Shown piece after piece: positions 1 through 6,901 of a stretch of 64,000 nucleotides of DNA. The notes under the pieces were generated by a model. The model had not been told where the DNA came from. It worked only from the letters and a program-made list of their open reading frames with translations, and made no database searches. The DNA comes from Armatimonadota bacterium (GTDB taxonomy: Bacteria > Armatimonadota > Fimbriimonadia > Fimbriimonadales > Fimbriimonadaceae). Within the stretch, counting starts at the first letter, position 1. Each line of letters starts with the position of its first letter. The stretch lies in contig JAFDWS010000006.1 in NCBI GenBank assembly GCA_018268375.1, forward strand, positions 248,001 to 312,000. The letters are read 5' to 3'. The position numbers were made by a program, and so were the translations under genes.

Positions 1-524
1 TGGCAGAACCAAGCCATTTCGCGCTCCTCAGGCCTTGCCTTCTGCGCAAGTCCAAGGCAGTTAGCCGCGAGGTCAGGCAGCAGGCTGGACGCGTAATAAG
101 TGGCCAATCGGACGAGATCCGAGTCCGACGGTCTTCCCTTTGCTCGAAAGATCAGGGCGTCGTGCGATTGCCACACGTCCTTCACAGCCTTGACCCAATC
201 GCGGAGAAGTCCAGGGGGCAACGCGCCACGAGCAACCCCCACAATAGCTCCTTCACCATCAATGAAAACGAAAGTGGGCGAGTCGGGATCGGCAAAGCGC
301 AATCCCTGCTCGGGGTTCCGAGCAAGGGCGACGCCCTTCAGGGAGGCGACGACGGCCTGATCCTCCAGCGTAGAACTCTCCACGAGCTTCGCCAGGGGAC
401 TGTCGAGCGCGCCCGCTTGGAAGAGACCGAGGCCGTGGTTGTTCTTGGCAGAGTTCCTCATCGCCCCGAAGTCGTTGCCCCAGTCCAGATGGACCTGCGC
501 CAAGGCGAGCGCGAAAAGGATCAT
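1..524 (-). CDS. Secreted thioredoxin-fold-like protein, C-terminus beyond the window
   Basis: This gene runs leftwards out of the window, so only about 174 N-terminal residues are visible. It starts at an ATG 35 nt after the mqnE stop. A very short hydrophobic start (MILFALALAQ) may be a signal segment. The part around residues 80-115 reads like the second half of a thioredoxin-like domain (PDSPTFVFIDGEGAIVGV followed by G and a helix), and an early WGNDFGAM resembles the strand before the active site. No CxxC is present where the redox pair would be, so a redox role is unlikely. It is probably co-transcribed with mqnE, but nothing else links their functions. The family assignment is weak; the reading frame is solid. 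Confidence 0.6.
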   Translation of the reverse strand, partial: MILFALALAQVHLDWGNDFGAMRNSAKNNHGLGLFQAGALDSPLAKLVESSTLEDQAVVASLKGVALARNPEQGLRFADPDSPTFVFIDGEGAIVGVARGALPPGLLRDWVKAVKDVWQSHDALIFRAKGRPSDSDLVRLATYYASSLLPDLAANCLGLAQKARPEEREMAWFC

Positions 525-559
525 TGGTCTTTCGACGGCCAGCGCCGTGTCCGCGTTTC

Positions 560-1720
560 CTATTTGACGTTGACGGGAATCAAGTGGCGGGGTCTTGACT
601 GGGCGGGTCGGGGTTCTCGCGTAATTTCCTGGTACAGCGAGTCGCGCTCGACGGGAACCCGGCCCGCTTCGAGGATCATCGCGCACATGTTGTCGTAGGT
701 GAGGGCCTGCGTCTTGTTGCCGAACTCGCCTTCCTTGTAGGTGATCTCGTATTCGTGCACGAGTCCATCCGTATCATCTGCGCCGTACCAGAGCGCGGCT
801 TGCGTCACCTCGGGCGTGTTCATGATCCAGAAACTCTTGACATGGTCGAAGTTGTCCAGCATCAGCCGTGCGACCGCGATGTTCCTCAGGTCGGTGTAAC
901 CGGTCTGGGGCTTGACGTCTTCCAGCTCGGTGGCCTCAGGATGGAAACTCAAGGGCGTGTAGCACACGAAATGGCCGGTCTCGTCCTGTAGCTCACGGAG
1001 CTGCCGCAAGTGGTCAGCCCGCTCCAGGTCGGTCTCGATGTGGCCGTAGAGCAACGTCGCGTACTGCTTTAAGCCCAGTTTCGCCGCGGCGCGGGCCACC
1101 GACTTCCAGCCTTCGCCGTCCATCTTCCGGCCAAACAACTCGCGATGCACACGGTCGCTCAACACCTCGATCCCGCCACCAGGCAGCGAGTCGAGCCCAG
1201 CTTCGATCAAGTCTCTGAGGGCCTGTTCGTGAGTGACGCCTCCCTTCGAGGCGATTTGCTCGATCTCGATAGCAGTGAAGGCCTTGACGTGGACGCCGGG
1301 GAGGGCCTCCTTGACCGTCCGCACAAGGTCGAGATAGTACTGGTAGGGCAATCTCGGGTTGATGCCGCCGACCATGTGAACTTCAGTGATCAGGGCGTCC
1401 CGGTGCCATTCGAGCCGCCTCCTGACCTCGTCGAGCGACATCTCGTAAGGATCAGGGCCACCCTTTTTGGCATAGAAGCTACAGAACTTGCAGAACTTAT
1501 TACAAATGTTCGTGTAGTTGACGTGCTGGTTCCGAACAAAGTAGGTCCGCGCCCCATGCCGCCGCTCCCGGACCATGTTGGCCATCGCACCGACTGCGGT
1601 CAGGTTGGGATGCTGGAAAAGCCGGACGCCATCCTCGACGCTCAGCCGTTCGCCCTCGTCGACCTTCCGGTAAACGTCCATCAGGTCTGCAGGAACCACG
1701 CGCTCGGCTGCGATCGGCAT
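560..1720 (-). CDS. mqnE: Aminofutalosine synthase (radical SAM), menaquinone biosynthesis
   Basis: MqnE adds the enolpyruvate-derived intermediate to adenosine via radical SAM chemistry, forming aminofutalosine in the alternative (futalosine) menaquinone pathway. The 386-aa product has the radical SAM cluster CNKFCKFC near residue 76, followed by SFYAKKG, and the family-typical VGGINP, GGGIEVLSDRVH and YTPLSFHPEAT blocks. Length matches the family. The ATG at 1720 is preceded by GGTGG at good spacing; a TTG four codons upstream is less likely. An UbiD-type decarboxylase at 36987 probably serves the same pathway, so the genes are scattered rather than clustered. A perfect 8-bp inverted repeat lies just upstream. 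Confidence 0.95.
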   Translation of the reverse strand: MPIAAERVVPADLMDVYRKVDEGERLSVEDGVRLFQHPNLTAVGAMANMVRERRHGARTYFVRNQHVNYTNICNKFCKFCSFYAKKGGPDPYEMSLDEVRRRLEWHRDALITEVHMVGGINPRLPYQYYLDLVRTVKEALPGVHVKAFTAIEIEQIASKGGVTHEQALRDLIEAGLDSLPGGGIEVLSDRVHRELFGRKMDGEGWKSVARAAAKLGLKQYATLLYGHIETDLERADHLRQLRELQDETGHFVCYTPLSFHPEATELEDVKPQTGYTDLRNIAVARLMLDNFDHVKSFWIMNTPEVTQAALWYGADDTDGLVHEYEITYKEGEFGNKTQALTYDNMCAMILEAGRVPVERDSLYQEITREPRPAQSRPRHLIPVNVK

Positions 1721-1730
1721 TCTTTCCACC

Positions 1731-1754
1731 AACTTTCAATGAAAACTGAAAGTT
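1731..1754. repeat. Perfect 8-bp inverted repeat upstream of mqnE
   Basis: AACTTTCA and TGAAAGTT face each other across an 8-nt spacer, ending about 10 nt before the mqnE start. It could be an operator or an RNA hairpin near the ribosome binding site. Only the symmetry is seen; no regulator is identified. Confidence 0.5.
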
Positions 1755-1895
1755 GCCCCTAGTTTAGCCTACACCGAGCAAGCACAAGGGTCGTTTTAAC
1801 TCCAGAATGAGATGAGAAGGCACCCACGCCCGTCCCTCAATGGTCGGAACAAGTCTGGCGGGGTGCCTCTTTTCCTCTCCCTTGTTCAGTATTGC

Positions 1896-1926
1896 ATTAT
1901 ATTATGTTTTCTGCAGTATTTTGCAA
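1896..1926 (-). promoter_or_regulatory. Possible promoter for mqnE in an AT-rich patch
   Basis: On the minus strand a perfect TATAAT (1896-1901) lies 19 bp from TTGCAA (1921-1926). The patch 1880-1940 is AT-rich against the local background and sits between the XRE gene end and mqnE. It would give a leader of roughly 170 nt. The 19-bp spacer is long, so confidence is modest. Confidence 0.35.
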
Positions 1927-1928
1927 TA

Positions 1929-2312
1929 TTATTCTGACGATTGTTTCTCTTCCACCTTGTCGCGGAGTTCTAGGGCCTCTTCGCGGAGGGCTTCGGGCAC
2001 AGACTCGTTCCATGCGATCCGTGTCAGGAAGGCGGCGATCTCTGCGCGAACGTCTTGCTCGTAGCCGGCCTGTCCTTCGCGCACGATGTTGCGGTCTTGC
2101 CAGATGAGCGCAGGGTCAGAACCGAGAAGTTCGCAAACCATGGCCACGGCTTTGCGGTGGGCCGGGGTTCCCTCCTTTAAGCGCCCAGGCGTCGTCTCCC
2201 AGAACTGAAGCGTCGCGAAAGGCACCTTGATCTTGCCGGCCAGCTCCTCAAGGGTCATGCCCGCGCTCAGCCGAAGCCGACGCAACCGGCTCCCAGGAAA
2301 CTCGCTCGCCAT
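1929..2312 (-). CDS. XRE-family helix-turn-helix regulator
   Basis: The 127-aa protein starts at ATG 2312 (MASEFPGSRLRRLRLSAGMT). Residues 9-70 form a helix-turn-helix of the XRE/Cro type: RLRRLRLSAGMTLEELAGKI is the first two helices, then PFATLQFWE recognition and a two-helix closure (RKAVAMVCELLG). The C-terminal half (DRNIVREGQ to the end) is acidic and helical with no recognised effector domain. The gene stands alone, divergent from the aldolase gene. AT-rich repeats directly after its end could be operator sites. It lacks a toxin-like partner, so a simple transcriptional regulator is the most that can be said. Confidence 0.8.
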   Translation of the reverse strand: MASEFPGSRLRRLRLSAGMTLEELAGKIKVPFATLQFWETTPGRLKEGTPAHRKAVAMVCELLGSDPALIWQDRNIVREGQAGYEQDVRAEIAAFLTRIAWNESVPEALREEALELRDKVEEKQSSE

Positions 2313-2360
2313 CTGACGCTGAATGATAACCCGGGTGGACTCTTTCGCGCTATTTCGCTT

Positions 2361-3149
2361 ATGGCACACTGTCCGGTGATGGGCGAGAACCTGCCGCGGT
2401 TGGTCGAACTGTCGCGCAGATTGGGCGAACCGTCCCTTGACCTCGCGCTCCTTGCCGAAGGCAACACGTCGTGCCGGGACGGCGGAAACATCTGGGTCAA
2501 ATCCAGCGGCGCGTCGCTCCACAAAATCGAAGAGTCCGGTTTCACGTCGTGCCGGGCAGACAGCCTCTTAGCCGCGCTCGACCGAGACTTGGACGACGAT
2601 CAAGTACGGACGACCCTGGAGGACTGTGTCGTCCAAGGATCGCGCCCGTCGGTCGAAGCGTTCATGCATGCCTTCTTCCTGACCCTTCCCGGCGTGTCTT
2701 TCGTCGGCCATGTGCATCCAACCGCCGTCCTTTCGATCGTTTGCTCACCGAACGCGCAGATGGTGTGCTCGATGCGGTTCTTCCCGGACGAGGTCGTCTG
2801 TTGCGGGAGTGCAACGGCCTGGGTGCCGTACGTGGATCCAGGATTGGAACTCGCCAAGAAGATGCGGGCGGTCGTGACGAAGTTCATGGCGGACCACGGG
2901 CACCCTCCAAAGGTCGTCTGGATGCAGAACCACGGCCTCACTGCCCTGGGCAGGACGCCGGAAGAAGTCGAGGCTGCCCTCCTGATGAACACCAAAGTCT
3001 GCCGGATCATTGGATTGGCAGGCGGGTTGACTGCCATCGGCAAGGACAACCTCGTACCGCTTTCGCCCGGCTCCGTCGCGAGGATCCAGTCACGCTCGGA
3101 CGAGCACTACCGCCAAAGCAAGCTTTGGGGCACGGGGTTGGGCGATTAA
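2361..3149 (+). CDS. Class II aldolase/adducin-family protein
   Basis: Class II aldolases are zinc enzymes cleaving or epimerising sugar phosphates such as L-fuculose-1-phosphate or L-rhamnulose-1-phosphate. Visible signs are the N-terminal GNTSCRDGGNIWVKSSG (substrate phosphate loop), the zinc-binding HVHP near residue 118 and a further HG in MQNHGLTALG near residue 192. The length of 262 aa is close to the family norm. An alternative ATG lies six codons downstream (2379). The xylose-isomerase-like gene at 3828-4958 hints at sugar metabolism, but it is on the opposite strand. The exact substrate cannot be told; it resembles the aldolase half of bifunctional rhamnulose aldolase/dehydrogenases. 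Confidence 0.85.
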   Translation: MAHCPVMGENLPRLVELSRRLGEPSLDLALLAEGNTSCRDGGNIWVKSSGASLHKIEESGFTSCRADSLLAALDRDLDDDQVRTTLEDCVVQGSRPSVEAFMHAFFLTLPGVSFVGHVHPTAVLSIVCSPNAQMVCSMRFFPDEVVCCGSATAWVPYVDPGLELAKKMRAVVTKFMADHGHPPKVVWMQNHGLTALGRTPEEVEAALLMNTKVCRIIGLAGGLTAIGKDNLVPLSPGSVARIQSRSDEHYRQSKLWGTGLGD

Positions 3150-3198
3150 GCGGATCCTCCTTCCGGCTTGGCTCGGCGTTCAAGCGAACTGGCGACCT

Positions 3199-3840
3199 AT
3201 GCTCGTCGTGTGGGCCCTTGCCGGTGCCCTCGCCTACTGCTACTACAAGGTGCCGTCGGTAACGGCCGCATTGGAGGAGGTCCGTCCTGTCCGCGACAGG
3301 GCGGGGTTTCTCTTCCCTGCCCTCGTCGGCTTCTTCGCCGGTGGAGTCCTTCCCGAACTGTGCCGTCTCGTGACAAGGAGCATTCCGAAGGCAGACCGGG
3401 CTTGGGCCGCCAATTCAGCTTATCGAGGACTTGTCTGGGTGTTCTTGGCGGTCATGGTGGACGTCTTTTACAGGTATCAGGCGCAGTGGTTCGGCACGGC
3501 GATCGATCTGGGCACACTTGCGAAGAAGACCACCGTCGACATGTTCGTGTTTGCGCCGACGGTCTTCGTTCCCTACACGGTGGGGATGATGCTTTGGCGC
3601 GATGCCCGCTTCCGACCGAGGGCGTTCTTCAGCGCCTGGACGCCGAAAGGATGGGCGGAGAAAGTGCTGCCCACTTACGTCCCAAACATTTGCTTCTGGA
3701 TCCCGACCCTCTTCGCCGTTTACGCCATGCCCACCGATTTGCAGTACCCGATGTCCGCCCTCGCGACCGCGTGCTGGAGCCTGCTCTTTGCGTTTATCAA
3801 CGCCCACAAGCCGGTCGAGGACGTCATTCAGCCCGAATAA
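3199..3840 (+). CDS. Multi-spanning membrane protein, faintly Mpv17/PMP22-like
   Basis: The 213-aa protein has about five hydrophobic segments (around residues 1-18, 38-55, 78-95, 118-132 and 160-205). The last third (WIPTLFAVYAMPTDLQYPM, then a W and INAH) resembles the signature of the Mpv17/PMP22 family, in which W, P, N-F, P and a late W recur. This is a recollection-level resemblance only. It begins 49 nt after the aldolase stop with no obvious ribosome binding site. It overlaps the end of the convergent isomerase-like gene by 13 nt. The role is unknown. Confidence 0.6.
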   Translation: MLVVWALAGALAYCYYKVPSVTAALEEVRPVRDRAGFLFPALVGFFAGGVLPELCRLVTRSIPKADRAWAANSAYRGLVWVFLAVMVDVFYRYQAQWFGTAIDLGTLAKKTTVDMFVFAPTVFVPYTVGMMLWRDARFRPRAFFSAWTPKGWAEKVLPTYVPNICFWIPTLFAVYAMPTDLQYPMSALATACWSLLFAFINAHKPVEDVIQPE

Positions 3841-4958
3841 ATCGCTTTCTTCACGAGCTGGATCGTTTGGATCGCATCGCCGGTCATCTGGGCCGCTTGA
3901 AGTTTGTCCCGCATCGCGTTAATCTTGAGCGCCTTCTTCATGCAATTCGCGAAGAACTCCATTGAGAGGCGCATTGAGATGGTCTGCTCGGTCCGATAGG
4001 TGAACTGGTCTTCGCCAAACCAGCCCTCGTAGCCCGTGTCGAGCGCCGCGTAGCAGAACTCAACCAGCCGCCAGATATCGTCTGTGCCCGCGATCCGGTC
4101 CTCGTCGTTCGCGTTGTACTTGGCACCATTAATGTGGAAGTTCGCGATCGGCACGCCAAAACGCTTCAGCATGTAGAGGCTGTCGGCGGGAGTGTTGCCA
4201 ACCATCTGCTCGTGGCCGTAGTCGATGACGACGCCCATCACGGTCTTGCTAAGGTTCTTGTTCACCTCGGCCGCGACTAGGGCTGCCTTGGCGACCGTGT
4301 TGCAGATCATGTTTCCTTCTCGGGGCTCGTACTGCTTCGGCTCCGTGCCGAACTTCAGCCCGGCTTTGTCGCAGGCTTCGGCGATCGTTGTGCAACTGTC
4401 GATGAACCAGCTCAGCCGCTGACCGTAATCGACCTCGAAGTGGTAGTCCCAGCCATCGCTGCCGGGCCAAATGTTGCACGAGCCGCAGCCGATCTCCTTG
4501 CCAATTTGGACCCCCTGGAGGGCCTGTTCGATCGATTCCTGGCGACGTCCTTTGTCGGGATGGGTGAATCCGCCGAGCTTGAACTTCGGCGCGCTCCACG
4601 TGTTGAAGTTCATGTTGGTGGGCGTGATACCGTGGGACTTCATGGCACTGACGAGCGAATCGATCTTCGCCTGGTTGCGGCTCCCGTCGGCGTGGAGGAA
4701 CACGACCTCGTGCCATTCGATGCCCTTGATTCCGGCCCTGGCCACGCGCTCCACCTGGGCTTCCTCGCTGGGGTCAAAGTTCGGATTGTCGGCGTTGTAG
4801 CCGCCGGGCGCGAACCGGTCGAAGAACTCTCCTGCGCACCAATGCCCGGCAGCGAACTTAATGCCGAAGTCTTGGACGAGCTGGTCCACAAGGTCACCTT
4901 CCAAATAACCGGCGTACTTCGAGTCGAGAAGGGCAAGCGTGGACGGGCTGACGTTCAT
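3828..4958 (-). CDS. Xylose-isomerase-like TIM-barrel sugar isomerase
   Basis: The 376-aa product has the layout of metal-dependent ketol isomerases of the xylose isomerase-like TIM-barrel superfamily. Key pieces are HWCAGEFFDRFAPGGYN near residue 38, GTEPKQYEPREGN near 200, VIDYGHEQM near 240 and FHINGAKYNANDEDR near 270. Acidic and His residues sit where metal ligands occur in XylA (E-P-K, the D/GHE segment, the N-D cluster). It is divergent from both classical XylA and L-rhamnose isomerase. A TATACT hexamer 7 nt before the ATG at 4958 fixes the start and suggests a leaderless message. Substrate unknown. Confidence 0.8.
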   Translation of the reverse strand: MNVSPSTLALLDSKYAGYLEGDLVDQLVQDFGIKFAAGHWCAGEFFDRFAPGGYNADNPNFDPSEEAQVERVARAGIKGIEWHEVVFLHADGSRNQAKIDSLVSAMKSHGITPTNMNFNTWSAPKFKLGGFTHPDKGRRQESIEQALQGVQIGKEIGCGSCNIWPGSDGWDYHFEVDYGQRLSWFIDSCTTIAEACDKAGLKFGTEPKQYEPREGNMICNTVAKAALVAAEVNKNLSKTVMGVVIDYGHEQMVGNTPADSLYMLKRFGVPIANFHINGAKYNANDEDRIAGTDDIWRLVEFCYAALDTGYEGWFGEDQFTYRTEQTISMRLSMEFFANCMKKALKINAMRDKLQAAQMTGDAIQTIQLVKKAIYSG

Positions 4959-4965
4959 GGGGGCC

Positions 4966-4971
4966 AGTATA
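4966..4971 (-). promoter_or_regulatory. -10-like TATACT, leaderless position, isomerase gene
   Basis: TATACT on the minus strand ends 7 nt before the ATG at 4958, which itself has no purine-rich ribosome binding site. It matches the pattern seen at many genes here. Confidence 0.6.
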
Positions 4972-5044
4972 GTCCGCGCCCTAGCTTGACCGCATTGTCT
5001 TGCGCCAGCCAAGATGAAGCGTGCTCCTTTCGCTCTGGCGGACC

Positions 5045-5794
5045 ATGACTCTTGTCAACACCGGCAACGCCTGGCTCAGTGGGCGCGTCTCGACCGCACA
5101 TTTCAACGATCTCCTCGGCTTCGAGTTCACGAAGGAGTTGAGCATTACGGTCGGGTTCGACGGCGAGCTTGTTGGCCGCGATGTATCGGACCTTTTCACG
5201 GCGATGAAGTCCTCCGGGGCCATGTCGGTTCGCATGTTGGCCTCGCCAGCAATTTCCGACCCTCGTTCAGTGAAGCTGGTCGCTTTCGCCGGAGCAGAAC
5301 GATGGGCGCCTGTGTTCAGGGGCAACGGGAAGGAGTGGATTGTGCATTGCAAGGAGGATGTGGTCGATCAAGCAAACCCCGAGCGAAAGATCTGGGGCGT
5401 CCAGTTTGGCGTCTTTGCCTACTCGAACCCCTATCAAGAACTGACGCCAGACCAAGGGATCGCCGACGAGCTGCGCCTTGCGCTTGAAGCGGCGGCTGAC
5501 TTTGCAACCCGGGAACGGATGGAGGACTGGGCCGGCTATTACCGCGGCGCGTTACAAGTGCTCGATCAGGATTCGCCGTCCAAGGAGACCATTCGGTTGT
5601 TCCAGTACGGGCCAGAGGGAGACGAGCGCAAGAGGTTAGTGGAGACAGTGAGCAGCGGCTGGGCGTTCGCCGGCATGGGCTCCTGGAACGATGTCAGCTT
5701 CAGTGACCGCAGTTCCGAGGAGGAGTACGACCGCGTCTCGGCGAGGCTTTGGGACGCTTTCCTAGGGGCCCTAGTCTGGGCGGTCCGGCCATGA
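5045..5794 (+). CDS. Hypothetical protein, partner of the macro-domain gene
   Basis: The 249-aa product (MTLVNTGNAWLSGRV...) has no signal peptide or membrane segment and is acidic with scattered aromatic residues. I do not recognise a family. An in-frame GTG at 5021 could extend it by eight residues; the ATG at 5045 is preferred on composition only. Its stop overlaps the ATG of the macro-domain gene (ATGA at 5791), so the two are almost certainly co-translated. The arrangement suggests that the two proteins act in one process, possibly ADP-ribose or NAD-derived signalling, but that is inference from the neighbour alone. Confidence 0.75.
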   Translation: MTLVNTGNAWLSGRVSTAHFNDLLGFEFTKELSITVGFDGELVGRDVSDLFTAMKSSGAMSVRMLASPAISDPRSVKLVAFAGAERWAPVFRGNGKEWIVHCKEDVVDQANPERKIWGVQFGVFAYSNPYQELTPDQGIADELRLALEAAADFATRERMEDWAGYYRGALQVLDQDSPSKETIRLFQYGPEGDERKRLVETVSSGWAFAGMGSWNDVSFSDRSSEEEYDRVSARLWDAFLGALVWAVRP

Positions 5795-6318
5795 GCTTTG
5801 ACCTCATCTTGGGAGACGTGAATGCCGAACTGTGTCACGAGTGGAGGCACCGATTTCGCCCGCACAAGGTCGAAATTCACAACGGAGACTTCTTCGACAT
5901 TGCGGCTGACGCCTATGTTTCCCCCGCCAACAGTCACGGCATCATGGACGGCGGGTTCGACCTGCTGCTGCGCCTTCGCTTCCCAGGCGTGGACGTAAGT
6001 GTGCAAAGGGAAATCGATGAACGGGGTGGTCTACTCCGGGTCGGGCACGCGCTCATCGTCGAAACGGGTGATTGGGACGTGCCCTACCTCGTTTGCGCCC
6101 CGACGATGGAGGTGCCTTCCGTGATTGCTGGAACCCGCAACGTATTTCTGGCCATGCGAGCAACTTTAGAATCGATTCACACTTTCAACCGTGAGAACGA
6201 CGGTGCAATTCAAAGCGTCGCCGTTCCGGGCCTGGGCACAGGTGTGGGCAAAGTTCCACCCTCATCGGCTGCAGCACAAATGCTCGAGGCGTACGAGCAC
6301 TTCCTGGGCGAGCACTGA
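5791..6318 (+). CDS. Macro-domain protein (ADP-ribose binding)
   Basis: Macro domains bind ADP-ribose or related metabolites and some remove ADP-ribose from targets. The 175-aa protein is essentially a single macro domain. It shows the first loop as VSPANSHGIMDGGFD near residues 47-61 and the second loop as VPGLGTGVGKVP near residues 148-159. The start ATG overlaps the upstream stop by 4 nt. It ends 2 nt from the stop of the convergent zinc-finger gene. No ADP-ribosyltransferase is visible nearby, so a DarTG-type toxin pair is not supported. Closest known relatives are probably the stand-alone bacterial Appr-1''-p processing proteins. Confidence 0.85.
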   Translation: MSFDLILGDVNAELCHEWRHRFRPHKVEIHNGDFFDIAADAYVSPANSHGIMDGGFDLLLRLRFPGVDVSVQREIDERGGLLRVGHALIVETGDWDVPYLVCAPTMEVPSVIAGTRNVFLAMRATLESIHTFNRENDGAIQSVAVPGLGTGVGKVPPSSAAAQMLEAYEHFLGEH

Positions 6319-6320
6319 CG

Positions 6321-6839
6321 TCAGGACTTCTCGGGCTCGACCAGCGGATCAGCCCAATGCATGTGGAGCTTGTGGTCAAAGCCGACCAACGCGTCCCGCC
6401 ACTTGGTCAGCCGCTCCATCGTCGCAACGTGCTCCCCGACCGCTGACTGGTACTCGGCTTTCTCTGCCGCTGTCAAGTTGTCGAGCGGACTCTTGATGTG
6501 GTGCTCGACCTTTAAGAGCTCCTTGTCATCAAGCCAAACGCCCGAGCAAGTCGTGCAGTAGTCGAGCGAGATGTCTTTGTCCTCGCAGTAGTCGTAGTTG
6601 ACCATCGGGCCGTGGCCGTTCGGGCAGTCATCCCCGGCGGTCGAAGGTGCCGCCGCAGGTTGGGCGTGTTGCTCGGCCGCTGTTTCCATCGCCTCCAATG
6701 CGTCCGGCTGCTTTACGAAGTCGCCCAGCCTCAAATACTCGATCCAAACACCGGCACAAACCGGGCAAGACTCGAAGGAGAAGCCGTTGACGGTCAGGTC
6801 GATGAGGGTGGCTTGGTCGCGAGGACAATGGCGATCCAT
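6321..6839 (-). CDS. Double zf-TFIIB-type zinc-ribbon protein
   Basis: The 172-aa protein carries two zinc ribbons of the transcription-factor zinc-finger (zf-TFIIB) kind. The first has CPRDQ and CPVCAGVWIEY near residues 5-32. The second has CPNGHG and CTTCSGVWLDDKEL near residues 72-108. Each has the C-x2-C pair followed by G-V-W and an acidic helix. A low-complexity Ala/Gln/Pro linker joins them, and the C-terminal 60 residues are helical. AAGGAG precedes the ATG at 6839. Members of this family are small cytoplasmic proteins of mostly unknown role. It lies convergent to the macro-domain gene. Confidence 0.8.
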   Translation of the reverse strand: MDRHCPRDQATLIDLTVNGFSFESCPVCAGVWIEYLRLGDFVKQPDALEAMETAAEQHAQPAAAPSTAGDDCPNGHGPMVNYDYCEDKDISLDYCTTCSGVWLDDKELLKVEHHIKSPLDNLTAAEKAEYQSAVGEHVATMERLTKWRDALVGFDHKLHMHWADPLVEPEKS

Positions 6840-6901
6840 GGAGCCATTCTCCTTGATCCCCAGTGGTCAAAGTCAACGCCAGAGTTGGAACTAAGGATTC
6901 T

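Noticed and set aside
5791..6318. DarTG-type toxin-antitoxin pair
   Set aside because: The macro domain is present, but the upstream gene has no ADP-ribosyltransferase motif that I can see and the order and sizes do not match DarT.
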